Shown here piece by piece: positions 20,022 through 30,613 of a stretch of 64,000 nucleotides of DNA. A program made the translations under genes and the position numbers. The DNA comes from Bartonella sp. AU16XJBT (GTDB lineage: Bacteria > Pseudomonadota > Alphaproteobacteria > Rhizobiales > Rhizobiaceae): NCBI RefSeq assembly GCF_028618665.1, contig NZ_JAQITF010000001.1, positions 124,001 through 188,000 on the forward strand, read 5' to 3'. Numbering within the stretch: the first letter of the stretch is position 1; every line of letters starts with the position of its first letter. The notes below the pieces were generated by a model. That model had not been told where the DNA came from. It worked only from the letters and a program-made list of their open reading frames with translations, and ran no database searches.

Positions 20022-21788
20022 ATGGCCAAAAAACAACTTTCCTCTTTTGATAAACATCTTATTATCCGCCTTTTGCGGGAAAATTTTCATAAACATGCGC
20101 GTTGGTACAGTGCAGCTATTATCTCAATGATCATCATTTCTTGCACAACTGCAACCAGTGCGTGGATTATGCGTGATGTTGTTAATTATATTGTTGATGC
20201 GCAGAATTTTGCTATGATCGTTTTGATTTCTAGCTTCATTGCTTTTATCTTTATTCTTAAAGGGATTGCAACTTTTGCCCAAACTTACTTTTTAAGCAAA
20301 GCAGGCAACAGTATCATTGCTGAACAACAACGCAAAATTTATGCGCGTCTTATGGAACAAGGTGTCTCCTTTTATCATAATAACACGTCATCTGATCTGC
20401 TTGTTCGCGTAACCCATAATGCAACGGCTGTGCGTAATATCATTGATACGATTATCACAACTTTTGTACGTGATTTGCTCTCTGTTAGTGGTCTGTTGCT
20501 TGTCATGTTCATTCAAAACTTTGTGTTAATCTCCATCACTTTAATCTTAGGACCACTGGCTTTTTTAGGTGTTCGAATGGCTTTAAAACGCGTTCGTCGC
20601 CTTATGGAAAAAGAACTTCTTTCACTTGGTGAAATTATAAAAATCGTGCAGGAAACGGCTATTGGTATTCGAGTCATCAAGGCTTTTTCACTAGAAGAAG
20701 TCATGAAAAAAAGGATGGACAAAGCCATTTGTGATGTTGAAAAACAAACAAACAATATTGCAACACTTGAAGCTATTACTAATCCGATTATGGAAACACT
20801 CACAGGTGTTGCCATTGCAGGTATTATCTGCTTTTCCGGTTACCTTGCAACCCAACGCGCAGGTGTTCAAGGTGAATTTATGTCCTTTATTGTTGCTTTA
20901 CTTTTAGCTTATGAACCAGCAAAAAGACTCGCAAATGTCCGTGTTAAAATTGAATCTGGCTTGGTCAATATCCGTACGATGTTTGAAATACTCGATCGTC
21001 CCCTTACAGTTATAGAGCATAAAGAAGCTAAAGATCTGAATAAAACGCAAGGAGCTATTCGTTTCGAGCATGTTTCTTTTGCATATACTGATAACAAAAT
21101 GGTATTGAAAGACATCAATCTAGAAATAGAAGCCGGGAAAATGACCGCATTGGTGGGGCCGTCTGGTTCAGGAAAGTCAACCCTTATCAATCTTATTATG
21201 CGCCTTTATGACCCCACAAAAGGACGTATATTGATTAATGATCAAGACATTCGCTACACAACTTTTCGTTCTCTGAGAAACCTAATGGCCTATGTAGGGC
21301 AAGATACTTTTCTGTTTCAAGGAACCGTTAAATATAATATTGGCCTTGGAAAAGAAGGCGCTCGTGATGATGAAATTATCGCAGCAGCAAAAGCAGCAAA
21401 TGCTCATGACTTTATTATGAATTTGCCAAATGGTTATGATACTCAGATAGGCGATAATGGCTGTAATCTTTCAGGGGGACAAAAACAACGACTCGCTATT
21501 GCTAGAGCAATGATTCACGATAGTGAAATTCTGATTCTTGATGAAGCAACAAGCGCGCTCGATTCACATACCGAAGCACAAATTAATGAAGCCATTCATC
21601 ACCTTACCAAAGGACGCACAACGATCATTATTGCTCATCGCCTTTCAACGATTGCTCGTGCTCATAAAATTGTGTTCATACAAAATGGACAACTGGTTGA
21701 ACAAGGGACTCAGAAAGAATTACTCGCAAAAGAACATGGATTTTATAAAAAACTTCATAATATCCAGTTCAAAAAATATACGTCCTAA
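20022..21788 (+). CDS. MsbA-like ABC exporter (fused permease and ATPase)
   Basis: Half-size ABC exporter of 588 residues that would act as a homodimer in the inner membrane. Six transmembrane segments lie in the first 330 residues. The ATPase has Walker A GPSGSGKST near 379-387, the Q-loop VGQDTFLFQ, the signature LSGGQKQR, Walker B ILILDEATSALD and the H-loop IIIAHRLST. It is closest in layout to MsbA-type lipid or glycan exporters (lipid A flippase, NdvA); the substrate is not resolved. It is isolated between stretches of decayed DNA. No good ribosome site is seen before the ATG. Confidence 0.85.
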   Translation: MAKKQLSSFDKHLIIRLLRENFHKHARWYSAAIISMIIISCTTATSAWIMRDVVNYIVDAQNFAMIVLISSFIAFIFILKGIATFAQTYFLSKAGNSIIAEQQRKIYARLMEQGVSFYHNNTSSDLLVRVTHNATAVRNIIDTIITTFVRDLLSVSGLLLVMFIQNFVLISITLILGPLAFLGVRMALKRVRRLMEKELLSLGEIIKIVQETAIGIRVIKAFSLEEVMKKRMDKAICDVEKQTNNIATLEAITNPIMETLTGVAIAGIICFSGYLATQRAGVQGEFMSFIVALLLAYEPAKRLANVRVKIESGLVNIRTMFEILDRPLTVIEHKEAKDLNKTQGAIRFEHVSFAYTDNKMVLKDINLEIEAGKMTALVGPSGSGKSTLINLIMRLYDPTKGRILINDQDIRYTTFRSLRNLMAYVGQDTFLFQGTVKYNIGLGKEGARDDEIIAAAKAANAHDFIMNLPNGYDTQIGDNGCNLSGGQKQRLAIARAMIHDSEILILDEATSALDSHTEAQINEAIHHLTKGRTTIIIAHRLSTIARAHKIVFIQNGQLVEQGTQKELLAKEHGFYKKLHNIQFKKYTS

Positions 21789-22249
21789 TTTCTAAGCTTT
21801 TAAATAAGATTTAAAATAAAAAATGGATAGAAGCTAACGCTCCATTTGTAAAAACGGAATTACCAAAGAAAAGTATTATTTCAATCAAGAATTAGCAAAG
21901 AATTTATGGTTTATTGAGAATAAACTTATTGGATTTAGATGAAAACCTTCCCTTTTATTTTGTTGAATACAACTGATTTTTAATCATGAAACTTGAGATC
22001 AAAAACCTTCTTCTCTTTTTAAGAAAGTGATGAAACATTCGTAAGTTTTACAAATCCTAAAAGAGAGAATACCATAAAGTTTTGAAAAAATTTTTACGAA
22101 GAAGGAGAAATCTAGATTGATGCTATCTTTATCCATATTTATCTCTACGCTGACAATTTTTTCCTCTTAACACCTTAAAAGTACAAAGATTCCTACTCAA
22201 TCTAATTTGTAAATAATCCAGATTCTTATTGAATTCGTTCCACCCGATA

Positions 22250-22400
22250 ACAACTTGATTCACTTATAAAAGACTCAACGAACAACGCCACCCTTAATAT
22301 TCATAAAATGCTTTCAAAACACTTGGTCAAAGAGGCTACACGCCTTACTATCACCACACCTCAAATGACAGTCTTCCATGAGCACAACGAGATAAATGCC
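22250..22400 (+). repeat. Family II degenerate repeat, copy 2
   Basis: Counterpart of 14641-14770. It shares the 22-base core at 22349-22370 and flanking blocks (AAAGACTCAACGAACAAC, CTTTCAAAACAC). A frame open through it to 22679 is basic and low in complexity and looks accidental. The origin of this repeat is unknown. Confidence 0.5.
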
Positions 22401-22724
22401 AATTACAAAAAGCGTGCTGTAAACTATAGATATACTCAATGTAAAAGAAAAAGAGTGAAAAATAAGAAAGGATTTATTATAAAACTTTTTACTGTTGTAG
22501 ATTGCTTGAGAGCAAGCTTTTCTGTTTTATCTTCACCTCTAGAAATGATATTCCTCAAATACCTTAACTTCTTGAAGCGTTTATATATATATAAAGCGTT
22601 ATTGCTGATTAAAACTGTGATTTCAATATGCTATAAGAACACTCCTCTTTTTTCTAACCGCTTAAATAGAAAAATATGATATAAATCTGATAAATATTTT
22701 TACAAAAATATCTTTTGATATATA

Positions 22725-23172
22725 TTAATATATTGATTTGTAATCATAATTTTATTTTTCATCTCAAATAAAAGATACGATGTCATTTGCTTATTTCTCC
22801 TTTATATTTATGATGAAACAATCAAAAGAGCTTGTTGTACGTCATAAAAAGCATTGGCGTATCCATAAAAACGCTTAAGATAAGCAATAAAAATCCCTCT
22901 ACGCTTTCAAGCGCAAAGGTTGTCGGCAACATGAGAAGCTGAAACTAAAATGATAATGCCAACTTATATCTTTATTAATATCGGTAGTATGAATTTTATC
23001 CTATTTCACAAGCAGTATTGTGAAATAGGATCAAGCATACACTGAGAAATATTTCTTTAAAACAAGTTTATGAGTTTGCACCACAATAGTAATAGTGTTC
23101 TGTTTGGAACTGTTTGTTATAAGAAAAGTGATCTTATTCAAAAACACCATAAACAAAAATGTAAAATAATTA
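22725..23172 (+). pseudogene. Integrase 5'-end relic (family I, copy E, long)
   Basis: Long degenerate copy. The head is TTGATTTGTAATCATAA. CATAAAAAGCATTGGCGTATCCATAAAAA matches the CATCATAAGCGG..CGTGTGGATAAAA block. The core and a tail GAGAAATATTTCTTTAAAACAAG (codons for LRDVSLKQ) follow, then ATTCAAAAACACCATAAACAAA, matching IKEHDKQK of the opposite copy. It is tail-to-tail with the minus-strand copy at 23235-23715. A perfect hairpin (22998-23031) lies inside. Confidence 0.65.
22998..23031. repeat. Perfect 14-bp inverted repeat
   Basis: ATCCTATTTCACAA (22998-23011) and TTGTGAAATAGGAT (23018-23031) pair perfectly around a 6-nt loop. There is no T run after it, so it is not a standard terminator. 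The inner part (TTTCACAA...TTGTGA) also occurs in the family I copy at 40.9 kb, where it matches the HGRRREMG codons of the integrase. Confidence 0.7.
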
Positions 23173-23234
23173 GGTCATTTTTATTATTAAAAAATATTGC
23201 TTTAAATACGTTTGAAAATAAAATCGATATCTTA

Positions 23235-23715
23235 TGAATTCTACGCTTGCCTCATGCTTTTGTTTATCGTGTTCTTTAATGGCAACATGTCCTTCCCATG
23301 AAATAGAAATGCCATTGTATTGCAAACTCATGGGCTTGTTTTAAAGAAACATCTCTCAACGTTCCCCCAAAGCCCATTTCGCGACAACGCCCATAAATTG
23401 TACAACAAATCTATTCAGCACCTCCATCGTTTACGCTTATAGAGTAATAAACCGGCACCATTCACACTATTTTGCCAACTCGTAGGTGTTGGTGACAGCC
23501 CTTAGCTCTCGAGATGGTTCATAAAGAGGCATTTTTAGTCATTTCTTGTACAGTTTTTATTCACACGGCTTTCTCCACTTATGATATGCACGTGAATGAT
23601 TTTGATTGATTCAACATGAAAGAGATTTACAATGAATGAGAGAAGCTTACGGCATTCAAAGTGCAAAGTTCTAATTCAAATTGAATGACGATAAATTATT
23701 CTTTATAAATCAATA
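23235..23715 (-). pseudogene. Decayed phage integrase (DUF4102 tyrosine recombinase), family I copy D
   Basis: The copy that identifies the repeat. On the minus strand, codons from 23398 read IYGRCREMGFGG then TLRDVSLKQAHEFAIQW, the Arm-DNA-binding region of DUF4102-type tyrosine recombinases. After a frame shift, EGHVAIKEHDKQKHEA follows, matching the usual EGKDPIKERxKQR stretch. Upstream are a MPLYEPS start, DGAGL-like codons and YKRKR, broken by frame shifts and stops. No catalytic domain (R..H-R..Y) is present. It is head-out and tail-to-tail with copy E. Confidence 0.75.
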
Positions 23716-23996
23716 TGTTGTATATATTATACTCTTTAGGCAACAGTATGAAATGAGCTTGAGAACAAGGTTTATCTCTAAAATAAGTTATAGATCAGCA
23801 AAATAACATGCTCTCCTTCGTGAAGATTTTGTTTCTTTAGAGTATGCCATAAACAAAAAATCAACTATTCTAGATCGTTTTCTTCACACCGCAATAAACA
23901 CTTCACCTTTGAGTGTATTCCTAATCTAGGCTTCCTTCCTCAGCCTTAGAAATGAGAGACAAAAAATAAAGAAATTGTTTTTTAAAAATTCAATCT

Positions 23997-26900
23997 TTAA
24001 TAGTCTCTTTCATAAAAGAGACCAATACTAGAATTTTGTTCATTTCCTATAGCACCTTTAGCTTTGAGATGACGCGAAATATCCAAATTAATTGTGCCTT
24101 TCGTCGTTCCATCAGACCCTGCTTCAAAGCCTAAATAAATGTTATTGTGTATGTAGCGACCAATACGTAAGCCTGTATTACCCTTTTCATTAACGATAAC
24201 ATCAAGATCATCAAGTCCAATTTTAGTTCGTAAAGTGTTCAACAAAGATGTATTAGAAGCACCCGCAAGATCAGCTGCTGCCGCCGCAAGTTGAGCAATC
24301 TGAAATGGTGATAGTTCATTAAGAGAGCGATTAAAAATCAAACGCGCCAAAATCTCATCCTGTGGCAAATTCGGTTGTGAAGAAAAATTAATATCAAGAT
24401 TATCAATCGTTCCACTTACAGTTACAGTGACGCGAATGTCACCACTGTTATTGTTGGTTACAAAATAAACCGTAGGATTAAGATTACCGCTAAAACTCGC
24501 TTGTCCTTGATCAAAATTAAGACGTTGTGAGAGAATATCAAAACGTCCACGAATCATTCTAAACTCACCCACTGGATGCACATCATTTAATGGACCTGCT
24601 AAATTAATGCGTCCTCCCAGTTCGGCATCTAACCCTTTTCCTCGTACAAAAAATTGATTGCGTGCTGTAATACGCATATTTGATAGCACAACAGATGACG
24701 ATTCTTCTGTGACACTAGGGCTTTTGTTCGTGCCCTTAACATCAGCACGTTCAAGTGTTGTTTGAATTGGTTTTGTTAAATTCTTATTTCTAACTTCAAG
24801 AAACTTAGCATTTTTAAAATGATCAGGGACCAGAATTTCAGCTTTTTCAACGATGATATCACCACCAATAACAAGATCACTTAGAAAATGACCTGTCATT
24901 GTCATATCACCTGACAATGTTGCAAGAATCATAGAACCATCGTTATAATTGGCATTATCAAGATGAAAGATCAAATCAGACTCTAGATCATTAGAGATAC
25001 GACCTGAAGCAGAAATTTTCCCTCCCTCAAACGAAGAAGCTGAAGCTTTCTCTATAAGAATATGATCGCCATCTAATTTGCCTTCAAGCGTTATATTATT
25101 CAAGCCTACATTGGTTTTTGAATCAAAAAAACTACCATCACTTATAGAAATATTTCCAATAAATTGTGGCTTTGATAACGCACCATTAAGAGCTGTATCA
25201 ATTCTTGCTGTGCCCGTTATATGTGCACCACGCTTAGCTAATAAGAGATTAACAAAATCAAGAGGCATTATCCCTTTAACGTTTAATTTTGCCTCTGAAC
25301 CATTAAGAGAAACAGGCCCATAGATGGAAAAATCTAATCCTTTATCTCCTGTTGCTATCATATTTGCAATATGAAATGTCGAGTTTTTATAAGAACCACG
25401 AGCATTGATATTGATTGACATCGGTCCTTTAGGCGTCATAGCGGTTAAACTTTGACTAGAAAGCTCAAAATGAGCAGATGGATCCTTCATTGTTCCACCA
25501 ATATCAACTTTTCCTATCACCGTCCCATCAAACGCTTGTCCTGCAATAAAACTATTCGCCAAACTTGCAGATAAATTTTGCAAATTAATATGGAGATCAA
25601 GCTTGTCTTTCTCTAAAGATACAAGCCCCTGAGCTTGTGCTTGTATTCCTTCTCCTGTGACACTTGCATTCAAAGTAAGATTTTGATCTAAGGTTTTTCC
25701 CGTAGCAGAAAGCGAAAAAGGCATAATTTTTTTATCTTGAAGAGCAACGCTTGTCAGTCCCTCACCTTTTATATCGTAGGTTATATCAGGTTTTTTTAAA
25801 TGACCACGAATCATAACCTGTCCTGTTACACTCCCTGCTGCTCCAAGATCGGATTTCCACAGATTGGCCAAAGTAGCAGGAAGAGCATCCACGGTAAGTT
25901 GCAAATTCATGGTATCTTGAATATTCCCTGCAAGAGTAATTTTACCGCCATTTATTGCAATTCCTAATTCATTAATTGTCATTCCATCTTTATCAAAAAC
26001 AATTATCGACGGTTTTGGCAATGTTGCATGGAAATGGTGTTGTTTTAAATCTATGGCTTCAATTCGCACTTCTCGCTTTATGCCTTTTGGAAGTTCTACA
26101 CCCATTACACGACCAGAAAGCTGAGCCTTCAGAGCATCATGCACCATCGCTTGGACAATAAAAACCGTTTGTTCATTATCTCTATTGGCGTGAGCATTTA
26201 AACGATTGACCATTATCAAAGGAGTTTGGATATGCTCTGCATTGATAACGCCTTCAAACTGTGTCGTACCAAAAGGATCGAATATGTCGGCATCTATTGC
26301 CAGTTTTTTTATTTTATTCTTGGCAAAATTCAAATGGTTAACGTGCGCCTTCACATGGGCTTTTTGTTTGCCATTTTGTTCATCAAAAATAAAATCTCCT
26401 TTTACTTTTCCACTACCATCCTGCAACAATAATGCTGAAAGTACTGAAATATCATCAGCATCAATATGCAGCGCTCCTTTCAAAAAGCCTCCAAGTTGTT
26501 GAGAAAGATCACCCGTTATTTTTACACTTCCCCCTTTAATATCGATATTTTCAAGTTTTCGAATTTTATGAGAATCTTTAAAAGAAGCAGATAAATGCAG
26601 AGGTTTATGAGCAAAAATTCCTTCACCTTTTACCCCCCCCGTTAAAGAAGTAACGGGTGCTGTATTATCTACAAGTACCTGTATATTAAGTGTTGTGTTT
26701 TGAAGTTTTTTCCCTACAACCAACGCTTCAGCAACATGAGCACTTGTATTGAGTTTTATATGGCTATTGCGCCCTCTTGCTGTCCCTTGAATGGTAAGTG
26801 CACCGCTTATCTTCGGATCTAATTTGGCGAGATCAGATATTTGAGCAGATAAGTCCATTTTAGCGCTTTCATCCGAAAAATAGCCATTAGCCTGTATGTT

Positions 26901-28649
26901 GGTATATTGATTTTTCAAATTCAAATGACGTAAAATGAAGTCCGTCGTATTTCGAGCAACACCACCTGAAAGAGTGATATTTCCTTTGAATAAACGATCA
27001 AAAGGCTGCACACCTATTTTCATATTGTCAGCTATTCCTGATAATTTCAAATCAAAAACGCCACTCAGTAAACCGATCGTTCCTTTGGCTGTAATATCTG
27101 CATTACCAGAGAGTGGTTGTTTACTGAACATTTCCAAAGGAGCTAATGTTTGAGCTTTTAAACCAAGATCGCCTGTAAAAATAAAATGCTCCATTGTCCC
27201 TTTTAACCAAGAAGAAAAACCCTGAGCCGTAACACTAAAATCATGAATCAAAATTGGTTTATGCGAAACAATATCCGTATCTAAATGCATATGAACCGCT
27301 TGGCTTAAATCTTCTACCAACGTTCCTTTAATCTTTTTAACCCCTTGAAGCGTTCCATTAACCTGAACACCAACATGACGAGAAGCCGCATTATCAAGAT
27401 TTTCGCTTACTCCCCCCATATCAAAAACAGCATCGCGAATATAAATATTTTTATTTCTAAAATGATGTACAACAAGCCTCCCATTCCAAGATTGCTGTCC
27501 TTCGCGACCATAATCAATGTTTAAAGCAACATTATTTGCAGGTTTTGGCGCCTCTGATACCGGTAAATGAACGGACTCTTTTTCGTTATCAAAAGCCATT
27601 TTGCCATCAACAAAAAGCCGCCGCAAAAATCCATCAGCTGTTATTTCAGCATTGGCGATAACATTCATTTCTTTGCTCTGAAGAACCATCTGATCAAGGT
27701 GTGTCCCCCCCTCTCTTGTTCTTCTTGCCTCTGCTTTTAATGTTATATCAGATGCGAAGAGATGACGATATTGAGCAGGTATTAAAGACTCCAATCTACC
27801 CTCTAGTTTCGTAGAAAAACTGTGTCCTTCTGAAACACTTGCGAGAATAACATGACCATCTAAAATAGAATGGTGATCGTCTTCTAAAGAAAGTTTGATA
27901 ACCAAATCATCAAAAGTACCATCACCTTTAATGACGAGATTTAATGCTGGATGTTTTTCAATGTTAAAAACATTCGCCAAAATACCATTTTGTGGTTCAT
28001 CAGTAGAGATATCAATTTTAGCTGTACGATTGTTCTCAGATATCTTGGTAAGAACAGAAAAAGAACCCGGTGCATCTAAACGATGCGCCGTTATATCAAC
28101 ATCAAGATTACCACTCGCCAAAGTGAAATTGCCTTCTAAGGACATATCAGCAGAAAAACCAAAAAGATTCTGTTCAAACGTCACATGTTGAGCTGTAAGT
28201 GTATTAATAGAAAGAGCAAGCGGCAATTTTGGTAAAGAAAACCTCCCCGTCTCAAGGGAAGAAATAAAAGAAGAATTGCCTTGTGGTTTGCGTAAAAACG
28301 TAACCTGTTCTGCTGAAAGCTGATTAATATCCATCCGCCCTCTTAGCAGCGTTAGACGATTCCAATCCATTTTAGCATTGGTAATTTTAAGCCAAACCCC
28401 ATTTTTATCACTGACAGTAATAGCATCAATTGATGTTTGAGAAGACAACGTCCCTTGTATATTGTGTAAACGAACTTGACGATTAGGTGTTGAAAGTTTG
28501 CGTTCAATTAAAGAAACAAACCATGAACGATCATCTGCTGCCTCTTCGCTAGAGGGAAGACGGTCTTCTCTCTGTGCAAAAACAAAACCACCGACCAAAA
28601 AAAACACAAGTCCAAAGAAGAAAGCTAATAAACGTACAGTTTTTTTCAT
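23997..28649 (-). CDS. tamB: Translocation and assembly module protein TamB
   Basis: Very large AsmA/VPS13-like protein (1550 residues) thought to bridge the inner and outer membranes, carrying phospholipids and helping outer-membrane protein assembly with TamA. It has a single N-terminal membrane anchor (about residues 7-25), then a long run of repetitive beta-strand sequence (IDGxLxxPxxxGxIxI-like units), and a C-terminal DUF490/TamB domain rich in LAQLAAAAADLAG and the final IGLFYERDY strand. The start ATG shares its A with the tamA stop codon (TAATG), so translation is coupled. Confidence 0.95.
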   Translation of the reverse strand: MKKTVRLLAFFFGLVFFLVGGFVFAQREDRLPSSEEAADDRSWFVSLIERKLSTPNRQVRLHNIQGTLSSQTSIDAITVSDKNGVWLKITNAKMDWNRLTLLRGRMDINQLSAEQVTFLRKPQGNSSFISSLETGRFSLPKLPLALSINTLTAQHVTFEQNLFGFSADMSLEGNFTLASGNLDVDITAHRLDAPGSFSVLTKISENNRTAKIDISTDEPQNGILANVFNIEKHPALNLVIKGDGTFDDLVIKLSLEDDHHSILDGHVILASVSEGHSFSTKLEGRLESLIPAQYRHLFASDITLKAEARRTREGGTHLDQMVLQSKEMNVIANAEITADGFLRRLFVDGKMAFDNEKESVHLPVSEAPKPANNVALNIDYGREGQQSWNGRLVVHHFRNKNIYIRDAVFDMGGVSENLDNAASRHVGVQVNGTLQGVKKIKGTLVEDLSQAVHMHLDTDIVSHKPILIHDFSVTAQGFSSWLKGTMEHFIFTGDLGLKAQTLAPLEMFSKQPLSGNADITAKGTIGLLSGVFDLKLSGIADNMKIGVQPFDRLFKGNITLSGGVARNTTDFILRHLNLKNQYTNIQANGYFSDESAKMDLSAQISDLAKLDPKISGALTIQGTARGRNSHIKLNTSAHVAEALVVGKKLQNTTLNIQVLVDNTAPVTSLTGGVKGEGIFAHKPLHLSASFKDSHKIRKLENIDIKGGSVKITGDLSQQLGGFLKGALHIDADDISVLSALLLQDGSGKVKGDFIFDEQNGKQKAHVKAHVNHLNFAKNKIKKLAIDADIFDPFGTTQFEGVINAEHIQTPLIMVNRLNAHANRDNEQTVFIVQAMVHDALKAQLSGRVMGVELPKGIKREVRIEAIDLKQHHFHATLPKPSIIVFDKDGMTINELGIAINGGKITLAGNIQDTMNLQLTVDALPATLANLWKSDLGAAGSVTGQVMIRGHLKKPDITYDIKGEGLTSVALQDKKIMPFSLSATGKTLDQNLTLNASVTGEGIQAQAQGLVSLEKDKLDLHINLQNLSASLANSFIAGQAFDGTVIGKVDIGGTMKDPSAHFELSSQSLTAMTPKGPMSININARGSYKNSTFHIANMIATGDKGLDFSIYGPVSLNGSEAKLNVKGIMPLDFVNLLLAKRGAHITGTARIDTALNGALSKPQFIGNISISDGSFFDSKTNVGLNNITLEGKLDGDHILIEKASASSFEGGKISASGRISNDLESDLIFHLDNANYNDGSMILATLSGDMTMTGHFLSDLVIGGDIIVEKAEILVPDHFKNAKFLEVRNKNLTKPIQTTLERADVKGTNKSPSVTEESSSVVLSNMRITARNQFFVRGKGLDAELGGRINLAGPLNDVHPVGEFRMIRGRFDILSQRLNFDQGQASFSGNLNPTVYFVTNNNSGDIRVTVTVSGTIDNLDINFSSQPNLPQDEILARLIFNRSLNELSPFQIAQLAAAAADLAGASNTSLLNTLRTKIGLDDLDVIVNEKGNTGLRIGRYIHNNIYLGFEAGSDGTTKGTINLDISRHLKAKGAIGNEQNSSIGLFYERDY

Positions 28650-30613
28650 TAAAATGCTTGTCCTATACCTACATAAAAACCAATGCGAGGATCACCCTGC
28701 TCTCTCTTTAAAGGAAAGGCTAAATCAACGCGTAAAGGACCAAGACCCGTCATATAGCGACCTCCTATACCGGCTCCCCATTTAATTTTTTGAGAAAAGT
28801 CAAATTTTGCCTTTTCTCCTACGAGACCTCCATCAAGAAAACTGACAAATCCTATTTTATCATTTAAAGAAACACGCAATTCTGCCGATCCCTCAATAAG
28901 CGCTCGTCCGCCAACAACCGCATCATTTTCCGTTTTGATACCAATATTACGATAAGCATAACCACGAACAGAGCCCCCACCACCAGCAAAAAAGAGCGTA
29001 TCCGCAGGAATTTGTGCTGTATCATTCCCAAGAATTGTACCAAGCTTTGCCCGCGCAGCAAAAACAAAACGATTCCCTTCATCCAGCGCCCAATAAGAAC
29101 GACCTTCTGCCGTTACTTTTGCGACAAAGTTGCTAAAACGCATCTCATAAAAGGGCTCAATGAAAACTTCACCATATAAACCTTTTGTTGCATTGAACTT
29201 ATTATTACGACTATCGTAAATCAAACCGGTAGGGAAACCAATTGTTGTAAAATTACGACTCCCAAAATAGATATCACGTGAATAACCATTCGAAACTTCT
29301 ATAGCTGCTTGTCCCGATAGATTACTATTGAAAATATGTGTAATACCTAATTTCCCTTTGATGGCTTTTGTCGTATAATTTTCTAGAACATCTTGTTGTA
29401 TTTTTAATTCTGACCTGAGATCTGTATCAGGCGTGAGTACACCCGGCTTTATAAATGTACCACCGAAAAGGTAATCAAAGTTCTTAAAATTATATGATTG
29501 TTTTTTGTTTCTGCCAACACCATTTATTTTTGTTTCAATTTTAAGGATCTCTGCATGACCAAAAAGATTGTTATGCATCCAATAAGCTTCAAAACCAGCA
29601 CCATCTAATGTTGAATAACCACCCCCTAAACCAAAACGACGCGGTTTACGTTCTTGTACAATAAGCGTAAGCGGTAAACTGCCATCTGGGTTAATGGTAT
29701 CAGCCTCTCGTATATTAATAGCACGAAAAACACCAAGGCGTGCAAGACGTTCATTTGCTTTAGCTAACGCATCGGAATCGTATTTCTGACCTGGCTTCAA
29801 TCCGGTCATCCATGCGATATAAGCTGAATCTACACGTGGTTTCTTACTTATATTACGTACAGTTAGCGGACCATAATAAGCCTTTTGTCCAGGATCAACA
29901 ACAATCCGCCCTTCAACACGCAACGCAGCATGGTCAGCCACGATCTCACTTTTCATAATTTTAGCTTTAGCATAACCTTGTTGACGCCATCCTTCGACTG
30001 CCCATTTTTCTGCTTTCAAAATGGTTTCAGATTTGGCAATAGCGCCAACTTTATAGCCCAATTCTTCAATTGTGGGCATTTTATGCGCTTTACGTTTTTC
30101 ATAGGGCGCTACTTTATCAATATTTGCAATACTAAAAATATATTGTGGACCAGCATTAATCGTAATAACGATATTTGATTGTGCTGGAAGTTGAGTTACC
30201 GGACTTAAATCAGCGGCTTCTAAACCATTAATTTTAATACTAATAACACCCCCATAGCGCCCATCAGCATAAAGAGCAGAAAGAATAGCCCGATAATCTG
30301 AACGCGCTTTGGCTAACAAACCAGAAGAACTCGCAGATGCTTTCTCTTTATCTGCAAAAAGAGAAGAGACAGATTTAACTATTTTTATACCTTCTAATGG
30401 CGCTCCTGGTGGTGTAATAATATCAACTTTATAAAATCTCTCTGTACTTTTGACATACTGTGAAGAAGATTTTTTTTTCTTTTGACCAAAAATAGGGATG
30501 CCGAAAAAATCAAATGCAGCAAGTGGCTGTGGAAAAGCAAAAACGAAACACAAGCCTATAAATACACAGCGTACAGTTCCTGATTTTAACAAAATTCTTG
30601 TTTTGGATACCAT
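28649..30613 (-). CDS. tamA: Translocation and assembly module outer-membrane protein TamA
   Basis: BamA/Omp85-family outer-membrane barrel of 654 residues. A signal peptide (VFAFPQPLAAFDFF region) precedes POTRA domains (about 50-330) and a C-terminal 16-strand barrel. The Omp85 motif VRGYAYRN and the closing strand DPRIGFYVGIGQAF are visible. It works with TamB, encoded downstream with a one-base overlap. A variable lysine/serine stretch (QKKKKSSSQ) follows the signal region. Confidence 0.94.
   Translation of the reverse strand: MVSKTRILLKSGTVRCVFIGLCFVFAFPQPLAAFDFFGIPIFGQKKKKSSSQYVKSTERFYKVDIITPPGAPLEGIKIVKSVSSLFADKEKASASSSGLLAKARSDYRAILSALYADGRYGGVISIKINGLEAADLSPVTQLPAQSNIVITINAGPQYIFSIANIDKVAPYEKRKAHKMPTIEELGYKVGAIAKSETILKAEKWAVEGWRQQGYAKAKIMKSEIVADHAALRVEGRIVVDPGQKAYYGPLTVRNISKKPRVDSAYIAWMTGLKPGQKYDSDALAKANERLARLGVFRAINIREADTINPDGSLPLTLIVQERKPRRFGLGGGYSTLDGAGFEAYWMHNNLFGHAEILKIETKINGVGRNKKQSYNFKNFDYLFGGTFIKPGVLTPDTDLRSELKIQQDVLENYTTKAIKGKLGITHIFNSNLSGQAAIEVSNGYSRDIYFGSRNFTTIGFPTGLIYDSRNNKFNATKGLYGEVFIEPFYEMRFSNFVAKVTAEGRSYWALDEGNRFVFAARAKLGTILGNDTAQIPADTLFFAGGGGSVRGYAYRNIGIKTENDAVVGGRALIEGSAELRVSLNDKIGFVSFLDGGLVGEKAKFDFSQKIKWGAGIGGRYMTGLGPLRVDLAFPLKREQGDPRIGFYVGIGQAF

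Noticed and set aside
22308-22679. Open frame of 123 codons in the 22 kb gap
   Set aside because: It starts inside the family II repeat, is Lys-rich and low in complexity, has no ribosome site and no recognisable domain.
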